Shown: positions 1-5,114 of the stretch, piece after piece | Layout of the letters: each line of letters begins with the position of its first letter | Numbering within the stretch: position 1 is the first letter of the stretch | NCBI GenBank assembly: GCA_004356335.1 | Contig: SMXP01000059.1 | Location: 1-6,741, forward strand | Direction: 5' to 3' | Length of the DNA: 6,741 nt | Source of the DNA: Alphaproteobacteria bacterium | GTDB lineage: Bacteria > Pseudomonadota > Alphaproteobacteria > SMXP01 | Program-made: the position numbers and the translations under genes | The notes under the pieces: model-generated | Database searches by the model: none | What the model was told of the DNA's origin: nothing | The model's input: only the letters and a program-made list of their open reading frames with translations

Positions 1-113
1 GGGATGACGTGGGCCACGCGCTCGTAAAGGTCAGCGGTTTCCGCGGCCAGGTCCGGCGTATATTCGAGTATGATCGGCTTTGTTTCGCCATTACTGAGAC
101 CGTTTAGGGCCAT
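1..113 (-). CDS. nadA: Quinolinate synthase NadA, N-terminal fragment (runs off the left edge)
   Basis: Only the first 37 codons are present. The translation ends in ILEYTPDLAAETADLYERV followed by AHVIP, which resembles the YTPE-x-LYERV-x-VIP start typical of alphaproteobacterial quinolinate synthases. NadA condenses iminoaspartate with dihydroxyacetone phosphate to give quinolinate, the second step of de novo NAD synthesis, using a [4Fe-4S] cluster; the cluster cysteines lie outside the window. The ATG at 113-111 is preceded by AAAGGAA (129-123), about 10 bases away, which is a good ribosome binding site. The call rests on the short N-terminal match plus the context: a NadQ/NrtR-type NAD regulator lies immediately upstream and paired operator-like palindromes lie in the leader. 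In many alphaproteobacteria nadB and nadC follow, but that cannot be seen here. Confidence 0.75.
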   Translation of the reverse strand, partial: MALNGLSNGETKPIILEYTPDLAAETADLYERVAHVI

Positions 114-128
114 TTTACTTTGTTCCTT

Positions 129-147
129 TATACTCGTTTTGAGCATA
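129..147 (-). promoter_or_regulatory. Proximal operator-like inverted repeat in the nadA leader
   Basis: On the plus strand this reads TATACTC-GTTTT-GAGCATA, two 7-bp arms with one mismatch around a 5-bp centre. It has the same design as the site at 190-208, centred 61 bp away (about six helical turns, so probably the same DNA face). Its inner edge abuts the nadA ribosome binding site. It also overlaps a weak alternative promoter (TTGACG at 174-169, CATATA at 151-146, 17-bp spacer, minus strand). Likely ligand: the NadQ/NrtR-like regulator encoded next door. This is inferred from symmetry, duplication and location. Confidence 0.6.
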
Positions 148-187
148 TATGGGTCCTAGAAAAGCGCCCGTCAAGGAGCGAGCGGTA

Positions 188-216
188 TTTATGCTACGAA
201 TGAGCATTAGTGTCAA
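188..216 (-). promoter_or_regulatory. Predicted sigma70-type promoter of nadA
   Basis: On the minus strand a perfect -35 hexamer TTGACA (216-211) is followed by a 17-bp spacer and the -10-like CATAAA (193-188), which matches TATAAT at four positions. The predicted transcript starts near 181 and has a leader of about 68 bases before the nadA ATG. The spacer is almost entirely occupied by the inverted repeat at 190-208, so a protein bound there would block RNA polymerase. Confidence 0.65.
190..208 (-). promoter_or_regulatory. Distal operator-like inverted repeat inside the nadA promoter
   Basis: The plus strand reads TATGCTA-CGAAT-GAGCATT, with the symmetric core ATGCT/AGCAT. It aligns without gaps to the 129-147 site, giving a shared pattern TATRCTM-N5-GAGCATW over 19 bp. 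It lies between the -35 and -10 elements and touches the -10, a classical repressor position. It is the best candidate for the main site of the NadQ/NrtR-like regulator encoded just upstream. Confidence 0.65.
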
Positions 217-251
217 ACAAGTTTCACAAGGGGTTAATTCACATTTTGGTC

Positions 252-287
252 ATCAGAGTACCCTGATCGGGGCCGGCCAATCGGCCG
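252..287. repeat. Palindrome and small hairpin between the regulator gene and the nadA promoter
   Basis: Two symmetric elements lie side by side. At 252-267 ATCAGAGTACCCTGAT is a 16-bp palindrome with one mismatched pair. At 274-287 a CGGCC/GGCCG stem with a 4-base AATC loop could form just past the regulator stop codon on the minus strand. No T-run follows the hairpin, so it is at best a weak terminator. The first palindrome does not match the operator pattern at 129-147 and 190-208. Function is unknown. Confidence 0.3.
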
Positions 288-294
288 TAAGTCC

Positions 295-1329
295 TTATGA
301 ACGCGAGGAACTTCGGACGCGGAAGCCGGGCGCCGGGCGTTCGCGCATGACTTCCCACCGGAAGCGAAACTCCTCGGCGGGCCGCCCTGCGGTTTGGGTC
401 GTCTTCTTTCCGGTGCCTTCGACCAGACCGCCTTTTTCGACCAAACGACGGAAATTCTGCTTGTGCAGATGGACGCCTGATATGGCTTCCACGGTGCGCT
501 GAAGGTTGAGCAGCGTGAAAACCGGCGGCATCAGCTCGAATACCACGGGCCGGTACTTTAACTTGCTTCTGAGACGGCCCATGCCGGTGGCCAAGATACG
601 TCGCTGATCCGACATCATGGCTTGACCCAGGCCGCGCTCTTCATCGACCGGCAATCCTTGATCGCGTTGCGCTTCCGACACGAGACCAGCCTCGTAAAGT
701 AGTTCGTATCGCTCCAGAACCTTTTCCTCGTCCCAGGGCATGCCATCGAGCCCAAAGCATAATCTTGTCCGATCCCACCGCTGCTGCTTGATGACATTGT
801 CGGTTTCTTCATCTGCCCACTGACCGAGGGTGGGCTCAATTCTTTCTTCCAATATTTCCGGTTTATGATCGCGCCAGTCTTCCCAAGGAAAATAACGATA
901 CCAATTGTGCCAAACATTATCCGGCGCCGATAGTTCCGGCGCCTCGCGTGTCAGAGCAAGATAGCCCACCGAGATAATTCGAGAATCGCCAGACGCGCCT
1001 ATGTCACTGCGGCCGCGATCGCCAAAGGTGTATAATTGCTCCACATAGCCTAGATGTAGATAGGTTTGCTCTTCCACCCAAGTTCTCAATCCGATTTCAA
1101 GCGTTCGGTGAAGATCCGGATCGAACGGGCCGAATGGTAAGCCGTAAGATTTTTTTCCGCCCTTTGCGTCCTTGCGTTCCACCACAAGAACGAAAGGGGT
1201 TTCGCTTTCCACCGTGACGATTACGGCACTAAGATCGATGACCACACTATGTTGCGGCGCAGGCCCGTCCGAAGCATCAGATTGCTCCTTGTTTGTCTTG
1301 TTGGATGTTTTTACCGCTTTTGCAGACAT
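295..1329 (-). CDS. nadQ: NadQ/NrtR-like NAD regulator: degenerate Nudix domain plus winged helix
   Basis: A 344-residue protein. Residues about 31-130 form a Nudix-like domain; residues about 255-330 form a winged helix-turn-helix with the FTLLNLQ, NFRRLVEKGG and GRPAEEFRFR segments typical of NrtR-family regulators. The Nudix box region (67-89, GPFDPDLHRT...LRTWVEEQT) is broken: the catalytic REUxEExG reads RTWVEEQT, and the upstream Glu is His74. It should therefore sense a nucleotide rather than hydrolyse one. From memory of comparative genomics, alphaproteobacterial proteins of this type (COG4111-like, NadQ) are predicted repressors of nadABC; the adjacent nadA and its palindromes fit this. 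The start is ATG at 1329, with GGAAG 11 bases upstream; an in-frame TTG at 1347 is less likely. A TATGAT -10-like element lies at 1388-1383 (minus strand) with no clear -35. The symbol is inferred from family and context. Confidence 0.82.
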   Translation of the reverse strand: MSAKAVKTSNKTNKEQSDASDGPAPQHSVVIDLSAVIVTVESETPFVLVVERKDAKGGKKSYGLPFGPFDPDLHRTLEIGLRTWVEEQTYLHLGYVEQLYTFGDRGRSDIGASGDSRIISVGYLALTREAPELSAPDNVWHNWYRYFPWEDWRDHKPEILEERIEPTLGQWADEETDNVIKQQRWDRTRLCFGLDGMPWDEEKVLERYELLYEAGLVSEAQRDQGLPVDEERGLGQAMMSDQRRILATGMGRLRSKLKYRPVVFELMPPVFTLLNLQRTVEAISGVHLHKQNFRRLVEKGGLVEGTGKKTTQTAGRPAEEFRFRWEVMRERPAPGFRVRSSSRS

Positions 1330-1399
1330 CGAATTGCTAACTTCCAAGTGTCGGCTGACAAGTCATCACGTGTTGTGCGAAAATCATAAGAGATCAACC

Positions 1400-1504
1400 C
1401 TAGAGCACGTTCACAAAAGATGGAATCTCTAACGTGCTCTAAGTCTTTGTTTTGTCGCGCATTCGAACGGAAAACCGGGCCTACTTTTCCTGAATGCGCT
1501 CTAG
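1400..1504. repeat. Palindromic intergenic repeat, full-length copy 1
   Basis: The element is bounded by CTAGAGC (1400-1406) and its inverse GCTCTAG (1498-1504). It contains two stem-loops. The first pairs 1402-1411 with 1431-1440 (10 bp, perfect) with the core TGGAATC in its loop. The second pairs GCGCATTC (1457-1464) with GAATGCGC (1492-1499), then GGAAAA (1469-1474) with TTTTCC (1485-1490). The linker AAGTCTTTGTTTTGTCGCGC (1441-1460) matches copy 2 (4467-4486) at 17 of 20 positions. Repeats of this AGAGCA...TGCTCTAAG form are, from memory, dispersed in alphaproteobacterial intergenic DNA. Being non-coding and foldable, it is probably a mobilised miniature element. Its right end supplies the stop codon of the HD-domain gene. 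Confidence 0.7.
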
Positions 1505-2181
1505 ACCCGACCATCCATCAATCGTGCCTCTGCCGCGAGATTTCGAAACCGCCTCATGAACCTTCTTTGGCACACGATGGTGGAAAGCGGTTTGATATTA
1601 ACATTCGGCAATTTTCGTGGTTTTTTAAAATACTTCGCCGCCTCTTCGGGTGCAAAGCCGGCAAGTTCTATCGCTTCAAAATAAGCGCTGACCCGATCGG
1701 CGCGCTTAATTGTATCCGTTACCGGCGAGGGCAGTGTTGCCGGCAGGCCGAAGCGCAAGTGAATGGCCCCCTGCAAGCGTCGTTCGACATGCTTGTAATC
1801 CAGCCCCACGGCCGATTTAAACGGGCTGATCAAGTCACCAATCACATATTCCGGCGCATCATGCAAAAGCGCCGCAAGAAACCATTTTGCCGGCCAATTT
1901 GGCCGCATGGTTGCGCAGATATCGGTCACCAGCAAACAATGCTGGGCGACGCTGAACGGATGGTCTCCGGAGGTCTGGCCATTCCAGCGAGCCAATCGAG
2001 CAAGTCCATGTGCGATGTCTTCAATTTCAACATCGAGCGGTGAGGGCTCAAGCAGGTCGAGACGACGTCCACTGAGCATTCTCTGCCAAGCCCGCGCGGC
2101 AATGCTATCCCTGCTGGCCGTTTTCCTCGATCTCAACGAGGGCTTGGATGGACGGTTGGATCGCGAAGCCGCTTCAGTCAT
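1501..2181 (-). CDS. HD-domain phosphohydrolase, YfbR-like 5'-nucleotidase family
   Basis: A 226-residue protein with the HD metal-binding set His81 (SVAQHC), His107-Asp108 and Asp162 (KRADR). The segments HDAPEYVIGDLISPFK (107-122) and IKRADRVSAYFEAIE (158-172) closely parallel E. coli YfbR (HDASEVLTGDLPTPVK, VKQADALCAYLKCLE). They retain the equivalents of Glu72 and Asp77, and an Arg-Trp pair (65-66) precedes the first His. YfbR removes phosphate from deoxynucleoside 5'-monophosphates; the substrate here is unproven. Residues 1-30 are Ser/Arg-rich, basic and probably disordered. No strong ribosome binding site precedes the ATG (AGGA is about 14 bases away), so the start is moderately certain. 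The stop TAG lies in the end of the adjacent repeat, so the last residues may differ from relatives. The gene is read in the same direction as the NAD regulator, 171 bases upstream of it. Confidence 0.85.
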   Translation of the reverse strand: MTEAASRSNRPSKPSLRSRKTASRDSIAARAWQRMLSGRRLDLLEPSPLDVEIEDIAHGLARLARWNGQTSGDHPFSVAQHCLLVTDICATMRPNWPAKWFLAALLHDAPEYVIGDLISPFKSAVGLDYKHVERRLQGAIHLRFGLPATLPSPVTDTIKRADRVSAYFEAIELAGFAPEEAAKYFKKPRKLPNVNIKPLSTIVCQRRFMRRFRNLAAEARLMDGRV

Positions 2182-2269
2182 TTGTCGTGTCTTAATCCTG
2201 TTTGCCTTACTTGCTTGAGTTCCTTCATTCTTACCCGGTGTTAAGGGCGCAAAACGGATCAGTAAATGC

Positions 2270-2283
2270 TTGATTCAGATCAA
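2270..2283. promoter_or_regulatory. FNR/ANR/FixK-type binding site upstream of the universal stress gene
   Basis: TTGATTCAGATCAA is a perfect TTGAT-N4-ATCAA palindrome, the consensus for FNR-family oxygen regulators. It lies 56 bases before the universal stress protein ATG in the divergent intergenic region that also serves the HD-domain gene. A class II activator position (centre at -41.5) would put the transcript start near 2318, but no clear -10 is seen at the matching place; TTGAATACTT (2311-2320) is the nearest AT-rich candidate. Universal stress genes are known FNR/ANR targets in several proteobacteria. Confidence 0.7.
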
Positions 2284-2338
2284 TATTTGGGCTCATGATC
2301 GGCCCGAGTGTTGAATACTTGATTATAGGAGCGATGTC

Positions 2339-3220
2339 ATGGGTTATCACAAAATCCTCGTCCCGTTTACGGGCAGTGATCGCTATGCCGGCATGTTACC
2401 CACGGCCATGTCTATAGGTGATCAATTCAACGCCTATTGTGAAATTCTTTTCATTCGTCCCGAACCGTATCAGGCTTTGCCCTATTTGGGCGATGCCGCT
2501 CCTGGTGTTGTGGTGAAGGAAATTGTCGAACGGGCCAATGAGGCGGCGGATTCGTCTGTCAAGAAGTTGCAATCCGCCTTGGAAAAGGCGGCAAAAGATG
2601 CCGGTGCTCAATTGGTAGATCAAACCGTTCCCGCCGGGAAATTTTGCACGAGGCTGGTAGAGCGGTCGGGGGAAACCATCGAAGTGGCGACACGGCGAAG
2701 TCGATTATGTGACTTGGTCCTGTTCGTTGGTGGGGAAGGCCATGGGGAAGTAGCCGTCTCTTTGGCCCTGACGGCGGTTCTCATGAAGACCGGCCGGCCC
2801 GTACTCATTCTTCCGGGTACGAACTATAAGGGCAGCATTGGCAACAACATTGTCATTGCATGGGACGGCAGTATTGAGGCGGCAAATGCCGTCAAAGGGG
2901 CAATCCCATTTCTCAAGCGAGCCTCGTCGATCAAGATATTTAATGTCCAACGTAATATAGAAGAAGCCGGCGTCGATACGGGTTTCGCGGAGGCCGTCGG
3001 TGAATATCTTGATCTCTTGGGGCTCAAGCACACGGAAGCTATTATCGACGCCGAGGCCAAAGGCGTTGCCCAAACCCTTCTCGAAAAGGCGAGCGAGCAT
3101 GAAGCGGATCTACTGGTTATGGGAGGGTATGGCCATAGTCGTGTTCGTGAGCTCATTCTTGGCGGGGTCACCCAACACATATTGAATCATACGACTATTC
3201 CCGTACTCCTGGCGCATTAG
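2339..3220 (+). CDS. Universal stress protein, tandem UspA domains
   Basis: A 293-residue cytoplasmic protein with two UspA folds. The first (about 4-160, starting KILVPFTGSD) has lost the nucleotide-binding glycine motif. The second (about 169-293, starting NNIVIAWDGS) ends in MGGYGHSRVRELILGGVTQH, which fits the ATP-binding G-2x-G-9x-G pattern (Gly262, Gly265, Gly275), with Gly276 where Ser or Thr is common. Such proteins bind ATP and support survival under starvation, redox or oxygen stress without a defined enzymatic reaction. The ATG at 2339 has TAGGAG (2326-2331) 7 bases upstream. A perfect FNR-type box at 2270-2283 suggests induction at low oxygen. The gene is transcribed alone: its upstream neighbour diverges and its downstream neighbour converges. 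Confidence 0.92.
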   Translation: MGYHKILVPFTGSDRYAGMLPTAMSIGDQFNAYCEILFIRPEPYQALPYLGDAAPGVVVKEIVERANEAADSSVKKLQSALEKAAKDAGAQLVDQTVPAGKFCTRLVERSGETIEVATRRSRLCDLVLFVGGEGHGEVAVSLALTAVLMKTGRPVLILPGTNYKGSIGNNIVIAWDGSIEAANAVKGAIPFLKRASSIKIFNVQRNIEEAGVDTGFAEAVGEYLDLLGLKHTEAIIDAEAKGVAQTLLEKASEHEADLLVMGGYGHSRVRELILGGVTQHILNHTTIPVLLAH

Positions 3221-3229
3221 TTAGCGCCA
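3210..3229. terminator. GC-rich hairpin between convergent genes
   Basis: TGGCGC (3210-3215) pairs with GCGCCA (3224-3229) around an 8-base loop that contains the universal stress gene stop codon. The site lies between the convergent universal stress and 3-oxoacyl-ACP synthase genes (38 bases apart), where a shared terminator is expected. No T-run follows on either strand, so an intrinsic terminator is only weakly supported. Confidence 0.35.
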
Positions 3230-3258
3230 TCCCGTCACCTCTCGATTGGAAATGATGC

Positions 3259-4377
3259 TTAATTTAATTTCTTGACAATAATGCTGCCCACGGAATAACC
3301 GGCACCGAATGAGCAAATGAGCCCAATATCGCCCGGTTCGAGATCATCTTTGTATTTATGAAAGGCAATAATCGATCCGGCCGAGCTTGTGTTGGCGTAT
3401 TCGTCAAGAATGACCGGCGCCATGCCGGGTTCGGGTTCCTTGCCCAGTATTTTGCGGCCGATCAATTCATTCATATGAATATTGGCCTGGTGAAGCCAAA
3501 GCCGTTTCAAGTTGCCGCTCTCGATCTTGAGTTCGTCCAAATGCTGCAACACGAAATCTGACACCATGGGGACCACTTCCTTAAAGACCTTGCGCCCCTG
3601 TTGGATGAAAAGTTTGTCGTCTTTACCGATTCCTTCAGGTGCTGCGCGATTGAGAAAACCGAAATTGTTGCGGATATTGTTGGAAAACACTGTTTTGAGC
3701 TTGGTGCCGAGTATTTGATAAGCGTTTTTAGATGTGCACGCGTCTTCGTGTTCTAATAATATCGCCGTTGCCACATCACCAAAAATAAAATGACTATCAC
3801 GATCTCGCCAATTTAGGTGTCCGGAACAAATCTCCGGATTGATAATCAACATCGCCCGCGCATTTTTAGCCCGGATCATATCGGCAGCGGCCTGTATGGC
3901 GAAGGTAGCCGAAGAGCAGGCCACATTCATATCGAAGCCAAAGCCATCGATGCCCAATGCGTCTTGAACCTCGATCGCAATAGCCGGATAGGGCCGCTGC
4001 AGATTTGAACAGGCTACCAACACCCCATCAATATCGACGGCCTGCTTGTTGGCCGCCTGCAACGCATCTTGCGCCGCCTTGAGGGCGATTTCGGCAAGAA
4101 TGGAAATTTGCTCGTTAGATCGTTCGGGAATATGCGGAGCCATCACATCCGGATCAAGAGTCCGTTCCTTTTCGATCACGTAACGGGATTTTATGCCCGA
4201 GGCCTTTTCCACGAATTCCTCGCTTGACGGCAGTAAGGGATCAAGTGTGCCGGACGCAATTTCATCGGCGTGCTCGTCATTGAACTTCGCCACATAACGA
4301 TTAAGGGAAGTGACGAGTTCCTTATTGCTAATGGAATAAGCGGGCGTAAAAAGCCCCGTACTGCTGATTGCAACCAC
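3259..4377 (-). CDS. 3-oxoacyl-ACP synthase III family protein, FabH2-like (PA3286 type)
   Basis: A 372-residue thiolase-fold condensing enzyme. The Cys-His-Asn triad of the KAS III family is complete: Cys154 in NVACSSATF, His296 in WLHQAN, Asn329 in EYANTSSAG. The C-terminal glycine motif SFGAGYSVG is also present. The insert-rich N-terminal half (VTSLNRYVAKFN, PSSEEFVEKASGIKSRYV) resembles Pseudomonas aeruginosa PA3286, which condenses octanoyl-CoA with malonyl-ACP and so feeds beta-oxidation intermediates into fatty acid synthesis; substrate choice here is inferred. The GTG at 4377 is preferred because VVAISSTGLFTP aligns with the usual N-terminus and AGGGGG lies 9 bases upstream. In-frame ATG (4416) and TTG (4422) would add 13 or 15 residues but lack a ribosome binding site and nearly touch repeat copy 2. 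It may be read with tag and ygfZ upstream, although the repeat lies between. Confidence 0.88.
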   Translation of the reverse strand: MVAISSTGLFTPAYSISNKELVTSLNRYVAKFNDEHADEIASGTLDPLLPSSEEFVEKASGIKSRYVIEKERTLDPDVMAPHIPERSNEQISILAEIALKAAQDALQAANKQAVDIDGVLVACSNLQRPYPAIAIEVQDALGIDGFGFDMNVACSSATFAIQAAADMIRAKNARAMLIINPEICSGHLNWRDRDSHFIFGDVATAILLEHEDACTSKNAYQILGTKLKTVFSNNIRNNFGFLNRAAPEGIGKDDKLFIQQGRKVFKEVVPMVSDFVLQHLDELKIESGNLKRLWLHQANIHMNELIGRKILGKEPEPGMAPVILDEYANTSSAGSIIAFHKYKDDLEPGDIGLICSFGAGYSVGSIIVKKLN

Positions 4378-4424
4378 TGAAATGTGCCCCCTGCCGTGAA
4401 TTGCGGCTTCCTTCATGGGCAAGT

Positions 4425-4486
4425 CTAGAGCATCACTTGCTGTTTTGGAATCACTTGCGATGCTCTAAGTTCTTGTTTGGTCGCGC
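4425..4486. repeat. Palindromic intergenic repeat, partial copy 2
   Basis: The element starts CTAGAGCA as copy 1 does, and AGAGCATC (4427-4434) pairs perfectly with GATGCTCT (4459-4466). TGGAATC lies in the loop region, and ATCACTTGC occurs twice (4432-4440 and 4450-4458). The following 20 bases (4467-4486) match copy 1 at 17 positions, ending GTCGCGC. The second stem-loop of copy 1 is not recognisable beyond this point, where the tag stop codon begins at 4487-4489. The orientation matches copy 1, and so does the setting: after the 3' end of one minus-strand gene and before the 5' end of the next. Confidence 0.65.
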
Positions 4487-5071
4487 CTATTCGAGTTTAT
4501 TCCGGCGAAAGCAGTCACGCGTGTGGTCGTTGACCATGCCCACGGCCTGCATGAAGGCGTAACAAATTGTCGGTCCACAGAACCGGAAGCCACGCTGCTT
4601 AAGGTCTTTCGACATGGCTGTGCTTTGGCTCGTCTGGGTGGGCAGGTCCTGGATCCGTTGCCAACGATTTTGAATTGTCTCACCACCGACAAATTGCCAA
4701 AGGTAAGCGCTAAAACTACCGGTTGTTTCCATGATCTTCAGATAACTTTGGGCGTTACCTATTGTTGCTTCGATTTTACCGCGGTGCCGGACAATGCCGG
4801 GATCGGCCAGAAGCTTGCGGATCTTTTTGTCATCGTATCGAGCGATTTTATCCGGCTCGAACCGGTCGAAGGCGCGCCGGAAATTGTCGCGTTTTTTCAG
4901 TATGGTGATCCAAGCAAGACCGGCTTGAAATCCGTCAAGTGTCAATTTTTCAAACAATGCCCGATCATCCCGTTCCGGCACGCCCCATTCTTTATCGTGA
5001 TAGGCTTGATAGATGGGGTCCTTGCCCACCCAATCGCAACGAATGACAGGGCGCTTCGGCGGTGACGTCAT
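4487..5071 (-). CDS. tag: DNA-3-methyladenine glycosylase I
   Basis: A 194-residue enzyme that excises 3-methyladenine from alkylated DNA in base excision repair. It aligns with E. coli Tag along nearly its whole length (187 residues there). The zinc-snap ligands are Cys12, His25, His183 and Cys187, with the same spacings as Cys4, His17, His175 and Cys179. Trp54 in the QAGLAW motif corresponds to E. coli Trp46. The position of E. coli Glu38, which contacts the base, is Asp46 here, a conservative change that I believe occurs in relatives. The ATG at 5071 has an AGG about 11 bases upstream, a weak ribosome binding site. It starts 38 bases after ygfZ, so cotranscription is likely. Its stop codon directly adjoins repeat copy 2. 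Confidence 0.95.
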   Translation of the reverse strand: MTSPPKRPVIRCDWVGKDPIYQAYHDKEWGVPERDDRALFEKLTLDGFQAGLAWITILKKRDNFRRAFDRFEPDKIARYDDKKIRKLLADPGIVRHRGKIEATIGNAQSYLKIMETTGSFSAYLWQFVGGETIQNRWQRIQDLPTQTSQSTAMSKDLKQRGFRFCGPTICYAFMQAVGMVNDHTRDCFRRNKLE

Positions 5072-5094
5072 GTGTCAAAACCTGTTTGGCGCGA

Positions 5095-5114
5095 CTTGGC
5101 ACCCTGGTGTCAAG
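5095..5114. repeat. Inverted repeat in the ygfZ-tag junction
   Basis: CTTGGCACC (5095-5103) and GGTGTCAAG (5106-5114) form 9-bp arms with one mismatch and a 2-bp centre, overlapping the ygfZ stop codon. With a loop formed by opening the innermost pairs it could be an RNA hairpin between the two genes, or a protein site. No T-run follows directly on the minus strand, so termination is doubtful. It may adjust tag expression relative to ygfZ. Confidence 0.35.

Noticed and set aside
149..502. Plus-strand open frame across the nadA control region and the regulator 3' end
   Set aside because: It lies over the palindromic promoter region and antisense to the winged helix, with no domain and a Ser/Arg-rich translation.
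1327..1347. TTG start at 1347 for the NAD regulator
   Set aside because: ATG at 1329 has GGAAG at a suitable distance; the TTG lacks a ribosome binding site and adds only six unconserved residues.
1420..2043. Long plus-strand open frame (207 codons) opposite the HD-domain gene
   Set aside because: Its translation shows no recognisable domain, and it lies antisense to a well-conserved HD protein and across the repeat. It is a by-product of the opposite frame.
2071..2082. Single TGAGCATT half-site in the HD-domain gene, considered as a third NAD regulator operator
   Set aside because: The matching left arm (TATRCT at the right spacing) is absent and the site is inside coding sequence.
4378..4422. 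Upstream ATG or TTG starts (4416, 4422) for the 3-oxoacyl-ACP synthase
   Set aside because: No ribosome binding site precedes them, the added residues are not part of the family N-terminus, and they nearly touch repeat copy 2. They are not excluded.
4523..5065. Long plus-strand open frame (180 codons) opposite tag
   Set aside because: It is fully antisense to a clear Tag enzyme and its translation has no family features.
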